From the NCBI RefSeq assembly GCF_025999835.1, contig NZ_AP025628.1:2604001-2668000 (forward strand): a stretch of 64,000 bases of DNA. The letters are read 5' to 3'. The first letter of the stretch is position 1; every line of letters starts with the position of its first letter. This DNA is from Caldinitratiruptor microaerophilus (lineage in GTDB: Bacteria > Bacillota > Sulfobacillia > Symbiobacteriales > ZC4RG38). Both the position numbers and the translations under genes were made by a program. A model generated the notes under the pieces. That model saw only the letters and a list, made by a program, of their open reading frames with translations, did no database searches and had not been told where the DNA came from. Below, piece by piece: positions 7,505-15,168 of this stretch.

Positions 7505-9052
7505 TCAGCTGAGTGGAACGCTCTGGCCGGCCTGGACGTAGGCGTGCTCGTACGCCAGGAGCCCGGCCAGGGCCAGCATGGCGCCGCTGGCGCCCCAGCC
7601 GGCGCCGGCGGCGAAGGCCGCGGCCGCCGCGAGCGCCAGGCCACCCCAGAAGAGCCGGGCGTAGGTGCCCCGGGTGAGGTGCCAGGCGGCGCGGGCGGCA
7701 TCCCGGGTGCCGTGCGGGATGGTCAGTTCGGACAGGACCACGGCCACGTGCGCGGCGGCGCCGCCCGCCAGGCCCCACAGGAGCGCCGGCCCGGCCTCCA
7801 CGCCGGAGGCGATCGCCAGGAGCAGCACCGCGGCCGCCCCGGCCACGAGGGCCTGCACCAGCAGGTGGATGGGCAGCAGCGGGTTCTGCCAGAGGTCCCG
7901 CGCCTTCGCCTGGGCAAAGAGGAAGGCCGTGTAGATGGCCGTCAGGGTGCCGAGGATCGCCCCGGGAACCCGTAGCCCGACCACCAGGCCCTGCCAGCCG
8001 GCCAGCCGGCCCAGCAGGTCCATCGCCAGGAGCGCACCGTAGGCGGTGATCACGTACGCGCCCCGCGCAAGCCAGGAGTTCCACCGCGGCCGCACGAGAA
8101 TGCGCCAGAACCGCTCCGGGTGGGCCAGGTCAGCGATGAGCAGGGCACCGGTCAGGCCCAGGAAGAGGAGGGCGACCGCCGTCGCCGCCAGCTCCACCCC
8201 GGCGCCCAGGCCCGCCCCGAACCAGGCGAGGAGGGCAGGGACCAGGTAGGCGCCGGCGGCCACCGACTTGGTCCACGTGTAGGCCGAAACCCGCCAGTCC
8301 CAGGGAGCGCCGTGGGGGACGTCGTACTGCAGGACGGCCGCCGCGGCGGTGCTGCGGGGCTCCCTCGCCGGCCGGCGGGTGTTGGCGAAGCCGCCCTCCC
8401 GCACCAGGAGCTCGAGCAGGAGGTCCGGCTCCGGCGGGTAGCGCTCGTGCTGCTCCGCCGTCGCGTGGATCGGGGGCAGGGCGGCCAGCCCCGGCACGCG
8501 CGTGAAGTCGCTGGCGTCGAGGTAGAAGAGCTTGGGGTTGGTCTCCTTCTCGGGCTTGCGCACCGCGACCTTGCCCGTGGCCACCAGCCGGGAGACCTCG
8601 CTCTCGGGGTCGGCCAGGTCGCCCACGATGATCGCGCGCTCGGGGCAGACCGCCACGCAGGCGGGCTCGAGGCCCTGGTCGATGCGATGGGCGCAGAAGT
8701 TGCACTTCTCGGCGCTGTGCGAGACGGGGTCGATATAGATCGCGTCGTACGGGCACGCGGCCATGCACGCCTTGCAGCCGATGCACGCGTCCCGGTCGAA
8801 GTCCACGATCCCGTCCGGGCGGCGGTACATGGCCGTGACAGGGCAGATGGCAGCGCACGGCGCGTCCTCGCACTGGTTGCAGCGGGTCACCTGGAAGTGC
8901 CGCTGGACGCTGGGGTAGGTGCCCACCTCGACCTGCTTGACGTAGGTGCGGGTGACGCCCAGCGGCACCTGGTGTTCGGACTTGCAGGCGATCGTGCAGG
9001 CGTGGCAGCCGATGCACTTCCCCTGGTCGATGACCTTGCCCCAGAGCGTCAT
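7505..9052 (-). CDS. Fused four-cluster ferredoxin and NrfD/DmsC-type membrane anchor
   Basis: One 515-residue protein joins what are usually the B and C subunits of a molybdoenzyme complex. Residues 1-140 hold sixteen cysteines in four groups (13/16/19/23, 58/61/66/70, 90/93/96/100, 117/120/132/136), the DmsB/PhsB pattern of four [4Fe-4S] clusters. Residues 140-245 are a linker. From about 255 to the end there are roughly eight hydrophobic segments of the NrfD type, which exchange electrons with quinone. It starts 3 nt after the tusA stop and is followed 42 nt later by the catalytic subunit. The frame is uninterrupted, so the fusion is as sequenced. Confidence 0.9.
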   Translation of the reverse strand: MTLWGKVIDQGKCIGCHACTIACKSEHQVPLGVTRTYVKQVEVGTYPSVQRHFQVTRCNQCEDAPCAAICPVTAMYRRPDGIVDFDRDACIGCKACMAACPYDAIYIDPVSHSAEKCNFCAHRIDQGLEPACVAVCPERAIIVGDLADPESEVSRLVATGKVAVRKPEKETNPKLFYLDASDFTRVPGLAALPPIHATAEQHERYPPEPDLLLELLVREGGFANTRRPAREPRSTAAAAVLQYDVPHGAPWDWRVSAYTWTKSVAAGAYLVPALLAWFGAGLGAGVELAATAVALLFLGLTGALLIADLAHPERFWRILVRPRWNSWLARGAYVITAYGALLAMDLLGRLAGWQGLVVGLRVPGAILGTLTAIYTAFLFAQAKARDLWQNPLLPIHLLVQALVAGAAAVLLLAIASGVEAGPALLWGLAGGAAAHVAVVLSELTIPHGTRDAARAAWHLTRGTYARLFWGGLALAAAAAFAAGAGWGASGAMLALAGLLAYEHAYVQAGQSVPLS

Positions 9053-9055
9053 CGG

Positions 9056-9295
9056 TCAGCCGCCCTTCCGGACGTAGTAGCGGAAGACCCCGCCGTCCTC
9101 TTCCCAGTGCAGCAGCTCGTGTTTCTGGCTCTCGCACCACGCCGGGATGTCGGTGACCGACCCGCGGTCGGTGGCGAGGACCTCCAGGATGGCCCCGGCC
9201 GGGAGGTCCCGGATCGCCCGGCTGGCGCGGACGACCGGCATGGGGCACAGGAGGCCCCGGGCGTCAAGGGTGGAATCCACCTTCTCCGGCTTCAT
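9056..9295 (-). CDS. tusA: TusA-family sulfurtransferase
   Basis: A 79-residue protein with the TusA/SirA signature LDARGLLCPMPVVRA; Cys17 of CPMP is the persulfide-carrying residue. A second cysteine lies in IPAWCESQ. TusA-like proteins pass sulfane sulfur between enzymes in the cytoplasm, in tRNA thiolation or, when next to dsrE genes, in dissimilatory sulfur metabolism. It is the second gene of the operon, between dsrE and the iron-sulfur/NrfD fusion, which favours the dissimilatory role. Confidence 0.9.
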   Translation of the reverse strand: MKPEKVDSTLDARGLLCPMPVVRASRAIRDLPAGAILEVLATDRGSVTDIPAWCESQKHELLHWEEDGGVFRYYVRKGG

Positions 9296-9319
9296 CTCGC
9301 GTGTTCCCCCCCACCCCGC

Positions 9320-9910
9320 TTACACGAAGAGCGTGACGTGGGCGCGCGACGCCTCGTTCAGGAACGCGGCCGCCCCGCCGACCTCGATCCCGTCGATCAG
9401 ATCCTCCCGCTTGAAGCCCAGGACGTCCATCGTCATCTGGCAGGCGATCAGGCGGACGCCGCTCTCGATGCAGACGTCCCGGAGCTCGGCGACGGAGGGG
9501 ACCCCCTTCTTCCGGAACATGTCGGACATCATCCAGGTGGCGGCGCTGCGCACGCCGGGCAAGGCGGCCACCAGGTTGGGAACCGGGATGGGCATCGCCG
9601 GGTTACCGATGGGGTCGACCTGAACCCGCAGGTCCCGCTTCAGCAGGTTCAACCCGTAGAAGGTGAAGAAGACGGCCGCGTCCATGCCCATGGCGGCGGC
9701 GGCGGAGGCCAGGATGAACGGCGGGTAGGCCCAGTCGAGTGTACCCTTTGAGGCGATGATCCGGCACGTCTGCCTGGCGCGGTCACCCTCCAGTGCCTTC
9801 CGAACCTCCGCGGCCACCAGATCCGGCAGCCGTTTCCTGAGGTAGGCCTCGACGGCCTCCTCAAGGGTCCGCCCGGCGGGCACCTCACCTGCCCGGTCCG
9901 GCACAGCCAT
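9320..9910 (-). CDS. DsrE/DsrF-like family protein (DsrE2/DsrE3 type)
   Basis: A 196-residue protein. Residues about 1-45 are a helical extension (LEEAVEAYLRKRLPDLVAAEV). The DsrE fold follows: ASKGTLDWAYPPFILASAAA, MDAAVFFTFYGLNLL, then IACQMTMDVLGF with the single conserved cysteine expected to carry sulfur, and a C-terminal GGAAAFLNEA segment. DsrE-type proteins act as sulfur carriers partnered with TusA. ATG at 9910 has AAAGGAGTGATC upstream. First gene of the sulfur/molybdoenzyme operon. Confidence 0.88.
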   Translation of the reverse strand: MAVPDRAGEVPAGRTLEEAVEAYLRKRLPDLVAAEVRKALEGDRARQTCRIIASKGTLDWAYPPFILASAAAAMGMDAAVFFTFYGLNLLKRDLRVQVDPIGNPAMPIPVPNLVAALPGVRSAATWMMSDMFRKKGVPSVAELRDVCIESGVRLIACQMTMDVLGFKREDLIDGIEVGGAAAFLNEASRAHVTLFV

Positions 9911-9923
9911 CGGTGATCACTCC

Positions 9924-10050
9924 TTTCTTGATTAAGCAGTTTTGCAAGCAAGAAGTACGATTGGCGGGTTGAACGCCTTTTCCTGCCTCGGGCAAACGTG
10001 TCGTTACCTCCAATTCTACGGCGAGACCCGTTACTTTCGCAATCAAGAAA
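9924..10050. repeat. 10-bp inverted repeat flanking the dsrE promoter region
   Basis: TTTCTTGATT at 9924-9933 is matched by its exact complement at 10041-10050, with 107 bp between. The two arms bracket the whole region from the -35 to the dsrE ribosome binding site. It could be a two-site operator for the IclR-type regulator, or chance. Confidence 0.35.
10013..10042 (-). promoter_or_regulatory. Candidate promoter of the dsrE operon
   Basis: On the minus strand TTGCGA (10042-10037), an 18-bp spacer and TAGAAT (10018-10013) form a moderate sigma-A promoter about 100 nt upstream of dsrE. The same -10 hexamer TAGAAT is used at the iclR promoter. Confidence 0.4.
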
Positions 10051-10162
10051 TTGGTCGCCAGAGAAGGCGAGCCGCCAAGGCGGCCGGAAACGCAAGCGCC
10101 CTGCCGGGTTGGCGCTCACCCGGGCAGGGCGCAGACTGCCCTTCCGAACCGGAGCGATCGAC

Positions 10163-10966
10163 TTACGAAATCGACGCGGAGGCCGGCCCGCGGCCGGGCC
10201 GCCAACCCACCTGGCGGGACATCTCGGCTGCGGCCCGGGTGACGAGCGGGGCCAGCGCCGCCGGGCCGCCCTCGCCGAGGCGGAAGAGCGGCACGCTGAT
10301 GCTGATCGCCGCCACCTGCCCGCGCGGGTCCCGCACTGCGGCCGCCACGCAGGCGATCCCCTCCATGGACTCCTCCCGGTCGATGGCATACCCGCGCCGC
10401 CGCACCCCTGCCAGGTCGATGAGCAGGCCCCGCCGCGTGGTGATGCTCCGGGGCGTCATGGCCGGCAGCGGGTCGGAGCCGTAGCGGCGCTCCACCTCGC
10501 CGTCCGGCAGGGTCGCCAGGAGCGCCTTGCCCAGGGCCGTGCAGTGCGCCGGGACCCGCTTCCCCACCGCGGACACCAGCCGGACCGGCCGCACGCCCTC
10601 CTGCTTGGCCACGTAGACGATCTCGGTGCCCTCCAGGACGGCCATCTGCACGGTCTCGCCGGTCTCCTCCACGAGCTGGCGCGCCACGGCGTTGAAGGAC
10701 CGGAAGAGGTCGTTGTGCTCCAGGTACGCGTAGCCCACCTCGAAGGTGCGAAGGCCGAGCCGGTATGGCCCGCGGCCGGACCGGGACACGTACCCCTCCG
10801 CCTCCAGGGTGTACAGCACAGGGAACAGGCTGCTTTTCGGGGCCCCCAGCTCCCGGCTGAGGTCCGCCAGGCTGAGCCCGTCCGGATACCTGCCGAGCAC
10901 CTCCAGCACCTGCATGGTCCGGGCCACCGTCTGGGCGTAGTAGGCGTTCGCACGCTCCACGGCCAT
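10163..10966 (-). CDS. IclR-family transcriptional regulator
   Basis: A 267-residue protein with the IclR layout: an N-terminal winged helix (residues about 12-75, GLSLADLSRELGAPKSSLFPVLYTLEAEGYV) and a C-terminal effector domain (ETGETVQMAVLEGTEIVYV, RVPAHCTALGKALLA, CVAAAVRDPRG). The helix-turn-helix reads SSLFP where many IclR proteins have STVHR. It lies upstream of and co-directional with the sulfur/molybdoenzyme operon, which makes it the likely local regulator. The effector is unknown. Confidence 0.92.
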   Translation of the reverse strand: MAVERANAYYAQTVARTMQVLEVLGRYPDGLSLADLSRELGAPKSSLFPVLYTLEAEGYVSRSGRGPYRLGLRTFEVGYAYLEHNDLFRSFNAVARQLVEETGETVQMAVLEGTEIVYVAKQEGVRPVRLVSAVGKRVPAHCTALGKALLATLPDGEVERRYGSDPLPAMTPRSITTRRGLLIDLAGVRRRGYAIDREESMEGIACVAAAVRDPRGQVAAISISVPLFRLGEGGPAALAPLVTRAAAEMSRQVGWRPGRGPASASIS

Positions 10967-11001
10967 GCGCTGCTCACTCCCCCGCGGACCCCGCGCCGAA
11001 T

Positions 11002-11017
11002 GTTCGTGATTACGAAC
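11002..11017. promoter_or_regulatory. Palindromic operator upstream of iclR
   Basis: GTTCGTGATTACGAAC is a perfect 6-bp inverted repeat with a GATT centre. It lies downstream of the -10 of the iclR promoter, in the 5' leader. Position and size fit an autoregulatory IclR-family binding site. Confidence 0.55.
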
Positions 11018-11044
11018 GTCTATTCCAATTCTCGTTTGCCGCCC

Positions 11045-11073
11045 ATTCTACGACCAATTGTGTCACGTGTCAA
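11045..11073 (-). promoter_or_regulatory. Consensus promoter of iclR
   Basis: On the minus strand a perfect -35 TTGACA (11073-11068), a 17-bp spacer and TAGAAT (11050-11045). Transcription would start about 70 nt before the iclR ATG and run through the palindrome at 11002-11017. Confidence 0.75.
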
Positions 11074-11114
11074 CGCGCGTTCCGGCGGCGGCCGGTCGGG
11101 CCCGACCGGCCCGC

Positions 11115-11960
11115 TCACGGATGGCGGCGCCGGCGGGGCTCCACGTCGTGGACGGGAACGTACTGCACGGAGGGGCGACGTCCCGCGGGCTGGGGGAAGA
11201 GCTCCATGAGTTCGTAGACCTCGCGGGGCAGCCCGGCACGCACCGGCAGGCCGTAAGACCGGAGCTTCTCGAAGGTGATGGGGTAGTCATGGGTCCACTG
11301 CCCCTCCGTGAGGTCGCGGACGATCGTCTCCGCCCGGTCGGGGGGAAGCTTGTCCGCCACCAGCTCGCGGACGAAGTCCTGCACCTGGCGCACGGCCTTC
11401 TCCGCGACGTCGGCCAGGATGAGGGTCTCGTCGTCGACCTCGGCCACGGGCTTGCGGCTCACGGCCCGCAGGATGGAGGCGGCGGGGAACTGGCCGAGCT
11501 GGGGATCCACCGGGCCGAGCACCGCGTGCTCGTCCATAACGATCTCGTCCGCCGCCAGCGCCAGCAGGGTGCCGCCCGACATCGCGTAGTGAGGCACGAA
11601 CACGGTCACCCTGGCGGGGTGGCGGCGAAGCGCGGCGGCGATCTGCTCGGCGGCCAGGACGAGTCCGCCGGGGGTGTGCAGGACCAGGTCGATGGGCATG
11701 TCCCCCGGGGTGAGGCGGACGGCCCGGAGCACCTGCTCGGAGTCCTCGATGTTGATGTAGCGGGCCAGCGGGATACCCAGGAGGCTCAAGGCCTCCTGCC
11801 GGTGGATGAGCGTGATCACCCGCGTGCCCCGGCGCCGCTGAAGTTCGTGGATCTTCCAGAGGCGGCGCAGGTGGATCCGCTGCCGCTCCCAGGCAGGCCA
11901 CACGAACGTCGCGAACAGGAAGAGGAACCAGAAGAGGCTGGCCGGATCGGCCGTCGGCAC
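11115..11960 (-). CDS. SDH-family Clp-fold serine proteinase, membrane-anchored
   Basis: A 281-residue member of the SDH (serine dehydrogenase proteinase) branch of the ClpP/crotonase fold. Residues 8-24 are hydrophobic and likely anchor the protein. The catalytic core shows LVLHTPGG (oxyanion region) and VPHYAMSGGT, in which Ser128 is the probable nucleophile, then LAADEIVMDEHAVLGPVDPQ. Such proteins resemble signal peptide peptidase A and membrane-quality-control proteases. GTG at 11960 follows a GGGGGGTT stretch. It ends close to iclR but has its own terminator upstream, so it is probably monocistronic. Confidence 0.85.
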   Translation of the reverse strand: MPTADPASLFWFLFLFATFVWPAWERQRIHLRRLWKIHELQRRRGTRVITLIHRQEALSLLGIPLARYINIEDSEQVLRAVRLTPGDMPIDLVLHTPGGLVLAAEQIAAALRRHPARVTVFVPHYAMSGGTLLALAADEIVMDEHAVLGPVDPQLGQFPAASILRAVSRKPVAEVDDETLILADVAEKAVRQVQDFVRELVADKLPPDRAETIVRDLTEGQWTHDYPITFEKLRSYGLPVRAGLPREVYELMELFPQPAGRRPSVQYVPVHDVEPRRRRHP

Positions 11961-11976
11961 GGCGGCAACCCCCCGT

Positions 11977-12051
11977 GGGGCCCGGGGCCGGAAGAGTCGC
12001 CTGCCCGCCGGCCGGGAGCCCCGGCAGGCGAAGACCCCCGGCCCCGGGGCC
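11977..12051. terminator. Nested hairpin terminator
   Basis: An inner 8-bp perfect stem (11998-12005 with 12023-12030) sits inside an outer near-perfect 13-bp stem (about 11979-11991 with 12038-12051). It follows the stop of the coat-protein gene and precedes the SDH-protease start on the minus strand. Confidence 0.6.
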
Positions 12052-12056
12052 TCGCC

Positions 12057-12377
12057 CTAGATCTGCGCCCGGGGCTCTGCGCCGCCGCCCGGCGCCATGG
12101 CTGCGCCGGCCATCATCCCTGCCCACTGGCTCAGGTTGCCCTGCACCTGCTGCAGGTTGGCCCCGTTGGCCTGGGCCGGCACGTACCACCCGCGCTGGAT
12201 CATGATCCGCGCCACCTGTTCCTGGGCGCGGATGGCGTCGGCGCACGCCTGCACGAAGTGCTGGCGCAGCGACGGGTCGGACGACTCGCAGGCCGCCATG
12301 GCCGCCTGCATGGCCTCCATCTTGAGGCTGTTACTGCAGCGCATCGCGATCGCCATGTCGGACATCATGTCGGGCAC
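12057..12377 (-). CDS. CotF-like spore coat protein
   Basis: A 106-residue helical protein. The GTG start at 12377 is set by GGAGGAAGGGGAG just upstream; the frame is open further upstream but that part is not protein-like. The sequence (MAIAMRCSNSLKMEAMQAA, LRQHFVQACADAIRAQEQV, RGWYVPAQ) resembles the CotF/spore-coat family: two amphipathic helices, then a YVPA motif and a Gln/Asn-rich tail. It is paired with a second small protein of the same type upstream. The role as a coat component is inferred from family resemblance. Confidence 0.7.
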   Translation of the reverse strand: MPDMMSDMAIAMRCSNSLKMEAMQAAMAACESSDPSLRQHFVQACADAIRAQEQVARIMIQRGWYVPAQANGANLQQVQGNLSQWAGMMAGAAMAPGGGAEPRAQI

Positions 12378-12429
12378 GTCGCTCCCCTTCCTCCTCCGAT
12401 CGGATCCGCCCCTGGGCCTGCGGCCGCGG

Positions 12430-12627
12430 CTAGTGCGGCTGCGCGCCCAGCATCTGCTGGATCTTCTGCACGCTCTGCCGGTGCCGCTGCGCCTCGCTCT
12501 GCAGGAACTGCCGCAGCTGCGGGTCCTGGCAGCTCTGGGCCTCCAGCATGGCCGCCTGGGCGCTCGCCGCCGCCCCGCGCAGGGCCTCGGAGAGCATGAG
12601 GGCCTCGGCCGCCGTGTACTGATGCAC
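12430..12627 (-). CDS. Small CotF-like spore coat protein
   Basis: A 65-residue protein starting at GTG 12627, placed 8 nt after GGAGG; a GTG three codons upstream is too close to that site. The sequence (VHQYTAAEALMLSEALRGA, DPQLRQFLQSEAQRHRQSV) is an all-helical hairpin like the N-terminal half of CotF. Same strand and about 50 nt upstream of the larger coat-like gene, so the two are probably one small sporulation operon. Confidence 0.65.
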   Translation of the reverse strand: MHQYTAAEALMLSEALRGAAASAQAAMLEAQSCQDPQLRQFLQSEAQRHRQSVQKIQQMLGAQPH

Positions 12628-12679
12628 GCTCGACACCTCCCGCCGTTAGCTTGCGCGCCCGGGCCGCCGCCATACCCGG

Positions 12680-12722
12680 GCACGGCCGGGCGGCCCGGAG
12701 GGGAAGCGGCCCGGGGCCGTGC
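12680..12722 (-). terminator. Terminator after the HSP20 gene
   Basis: GCACGGCC (12680-12687) pairs with GGCCGTGC (12715-12722), with further GC pairing inside, directly after the HSP20 stop. Confidence 0.5.
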
Positions 12723-12729
12723 ACCGCGG

Positions 12730-13191
12730 TCAGGCCGGGTGGATCGGGATCTGCGGGAGCTTCGGGACCCGGACGTCGATGGTCGTGCCGTCGTACGTGG
12801 CCCTCGCCCGGGAGGTGTCCACCGGCGCGGGAAGCGGCACCAGCGTGCGGAACTCCCCGTACGACGTGCTCATCCGGGCGGCTCCCGGGCGCTCCTCCCG
12901 GTACTCCTGGCGGGCCCGGCCCGCCAGGTACACGGCCCCCGGGCCCACGCGTACGTCCAGGGACGCGGGGTCGAAGCCGGGGGCGTGGACCCGCACGGCG
13001 ACCTCGCTGCCCAGGTCGTCGACCTGCACCGCCGGTGACGGAGCCCAGGGCCAGGCGGAAGACAAGAGCCCCCACGCGTGCCGGAGCATCCGCGTCATGT
13101 CCTCTGCCAGGCTCTCCAGGTCGCGGCGCATCTCCGCGAACCAGCTGTCCGGGCCACCCCCCGGCCAGGGCTGGATGGGCAGGTTATGCAT
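12730..13191 (-). CDS. HSP20-family small heat shock protein
   Basis: A 153-residue alpha-crystallin-type chaperone. The core spans residues about 50-145: AVQVDDLGSEVAVRVHAPGFDPASLDV, then YLAGRARQEY, FRTLVPLPAPVDTSRARATYDGTTIDVRVPK. The ATG at 13191 is chosen because GGAGGCG lies 10 nt upstream; the frame is open beyond it. It ends IPIHP, a variant of the I-x-I tail used in oligomer assembly. Divergent from glutamate dehydrogenase. No CIRCE element was seen in the 215-bp divergent region. Confidence 0.88.
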   Translation of the reverse strand: MHNLPIQPWPGGGPDSWFAEMRRDLESLAEDMTRMLRHAWGLLSSAWPWAPSPAVQVDDLGSEVAVRVHAPGFDPASLDVRVGPGAVYLAGRARQEYREERPGAARMSTSYGEFRTLVPLPAPVDTSRARATYDGTTIDVRVPKLPQIPIHPA

Positions 13192-13406
13192 TGTCCATGC
13201 GCCTCCCGCGGGGTGAGATCGGTAACAGTTTATGTTGCCGCCACCCCGCGTGGGCCGGGCGCAGAAGGGTGGCAGAGTGGTAGACAATATCTCAGAGGTG
13301 GAAGAAAATCGTGCATGGGAATACGGTATCATGCAGGGAATTCGCGGGCCGCGTCGTATTCTCGTGCCATTAACCTTACACGCACCTGACAAGGAGGCGT
13401 CCCCCT

Positions 13407-14672
13407 GTGCGTGCGGTGCAAGAAGATTTGCGTAACCCCTTCCGGATCGCCCAGCAGCAGGTTCGCCACGCGGTCGACGCGCTCGGCGCCGACGAGCGCG
13501 TCTATGAGATCCTGAAAGCGCCGCAGCGCACGGTGGAAGTCCAGATCCCGGTCCGCATGGACGACGGCCGGCTCCAGGTCTTCACCGGATACCGCTGCCA
13601 GCACCTCCGGTCGATCGGCCCCACCAAGGGTGGCATCCGGTTCCACCCGCAGGTCACCCTGGACGAGGTCCGGGCCCTGTCGATGTGGATGACCTTCAAG
13701 ACGGCCGTGGTGGGACTTCCGTACGGCGGCGCCAAGGGCGGCGTGATCGTCGACCCGAAGCAGCTCAGCGAGCGGGAACTCGAAGCGCTGGCGCGCGGGT
13801 ACATCCGGGAGATCGCGCCCGTCATCGGTCCCGAGCGCGACATCCCGGCGCCGGACGTCAACACCGACGCCCGCATCATGGCCTGGATGATGGACGAGTA
13901 CGAGCGGACCCGGGGCGGCGGCGCCTTCCCCGGCGTCATCACCGGCAAGCCGCTGGTGCTCGGCGGCTCCGAGGGCCGGGCCGCGGCCACGGGCCAGGGC
14001 CTCGTCTACACGGTCCGGGAGGCGGCCGCCCGCCTTGGCGTCCCGCTCGCCGGCGCCCGGGTGGTCATCCAGGGGTTCGGCAACGCGGGCACCTTCACGG
14101 GCACGCTGCTGGAGCAGATGGGCGCCCGGGTCGTCGCCGTCAGCGACTCCCGCGGCGGCATCTTCTCCCCGAAGGGCCTCAAGATGGCCGACGTGATCGA
14201 GCACAAGCGGCGGACCGGCTCCGTCGTCGGGTTCCCCGAGACCGAGGCGGTGACGCAGCAGGAGCTCCTCCAGCTGGAGTGCGAGATCCTGGTCCCTGCC
14301 GCCCTGGAGAACCAGATCACCGGCGAGGTCGCCCGGGGCATCCGCGCCCGCATCGTGGCCGAGGCGGCCAACGGCCCCACCACGCCCGACGGCGACCAGG
14401 TCCTCGCCGAGCGCGGGATCTTCCTCATCCCGGACATCCTGGCGAACGCCGGGGGGGTGACCGTCTCCTACTTCGAGTGGGTGCAGAACCTGAGCGGGCT
14501 CTACTGGACGGAGGCCGAGGTGCTGCACCGCCTGGAGGAGCGCATGGTCGCCGCCTTCCACAGGGTGACGCGGACCGCCGAAGGGCGGGGCCTCGACATG
14601 CGCACGGCCGCCTACGTCGTGGCCGTCCAGCGGATCACCGAGGCCCTCAAGGCGCGGGGTCTCCTGGACTGA
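13407..14672 (+). CDS. gdhA: Glutamate dehydrogenase (Glu/Leu/Phe/Val dehydrogenase family)
   Basis: A 421-residue enzyme that interconverts glutamate and 2-oxoglutarate plus ammonium. Seen: [27 protein letters not shown] with the catalytic lysine region, [19 protein letters not shown], and the nucleotide-binding [13 protein letters not shown]. Length and the [10 protein letters not shown] form fit the RocG/GudB hexameric NAD type, but cofactor use is not proven. GTG at 13407 is 9 nt after AAGGAGG. Its last 26 nt overlap the end of the convergent downstream gene. Confidence 0.95.
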   Translation: MRAVQEDLRNPFRIAQQQVRHAVDALGADERVYEILKAPQRTVEVQIPVRMDDGRLQVFTGYRCQHLRSIGPTKGGIRFHPQVTLDEVRALSMWMTFKTAVVGLPYGGAKGGVIVDPKQLSERELEALARGYIREIAPVIGPERDIPAPDVNTDARIMAWMMDEYERTRGGGAFPGVITGKPLVLGGSEGRAAATGQGLVYTVREAAARLGVPLAGARVVIQGFGNAGTFTGTLLEQMGARVVAVSDSRGGIFSPKGLKMADVIEHKRRTGSVVGFPETEAVTQQELLQLECEILVPAALENQITGEVARGIRARIVAEAANGPTTPDGDQVLAERGIFLIPDILANAGGVTVSYFEWVQNLSGLYWTEAEVLHRLEERMVAAFHRVTRTAEGRGLDMRTAAYVVAVQRITEALKARGLLD

Positions 14673-15168
14673 GCGCTGCCAGGATGGCGGCCTCGTGCTC
14701 CGGCCGGAGGCCGCCGGTGACCAGATCCGCCAGAACGCCGGCCAGCGGGGCCACCCGGTCCTGCTGGCCGGCTTCCGTCAGCCGCGCCGTGGCCAGGTGG
14801 CCCAGCGCCAGCCAGTACGCGTCCTCCGGCCCGAACCCCGGGGCCAGCGGCGCCTCCGTCCGCTGCCAGCGTCCGTCGCGCCGTTCGTAGAGGGGCCACA
14901 GGAGGCCCAGGGCGTCCAGGAGGGCCAGCTCGTCGATGACTTCCTCCACCACGGTGTCCCGCGGCCCTCTCAGCCCGATCCGGTCGGCCAGGGACTGCAG
15001 CCGGTCCACGGGTCCCGACTGGCCGCTCAGTTCGGCCAGCACGGCCGCCGCCAGCACCGTGCCCATCCACCAGTAGTCCTCCGGCCCGAAGGGCCGCCCA
15101 TAGAGGTCGGGGGCCTCACGCAGGGCCCCCCGCCCGCTCTCCAGCACTTCCCGCACCTGCGGGTCCAT
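14647..15168 (-). CDS. Unknown protein built from two similar repeats
   Basis: Not recognised. A 173-residue acidic helical protein starting at ATG 15168 (GGAGGGAAGG upstream). It contains two related segments: [20 protein letters not shown] (residues about 26-45) and [20 protein letters not shown] (about 110-130). Each is followed by a helix with SGP/QDR and a hydrophobic LADxxxxRG/GG end. This looks like an internal duplication. Its start overlaps the end of the LonC gene by 53 nt and its stop overlaps gdhA by 26 nt, an unusually tight fit. No enzymatic motif is visible. Confidence 0.65.
   Translation of the reverse strand: MDPQVREVLESGRGALREAPDLYGRPFGPEDYWWMGTVLAAAVLAELSGQSGPVDRLQSLADRIGLRGPRDTVVEEVIDELALLDALGLLWPLYERRDGRWQRTEAPLAPGFGPEDAYWLALGHLATARLTEAGQQDRVAPLAGVLADLVTGGLRPEHEAAILAALSPGDPAP

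Noticed and set aside
4484-7975. Very long plus-strand open frame opposite the molybdoenzyme genes
   Set aside because: It is an antisense shadow: no domain, composition full of Arg/Pro/His/Gly/Val as expected from the complement of GC-rich codons, and the minus strand carries clear motifs throughout.
13192-13406. CIRCE/HrcA element between hsp20 and gdhA
   Set aside because: No TTAGCACTC-N9-GAGTGCTAA-like repeat found; only scattered AT-rich bits without a confident promoter in either direction.
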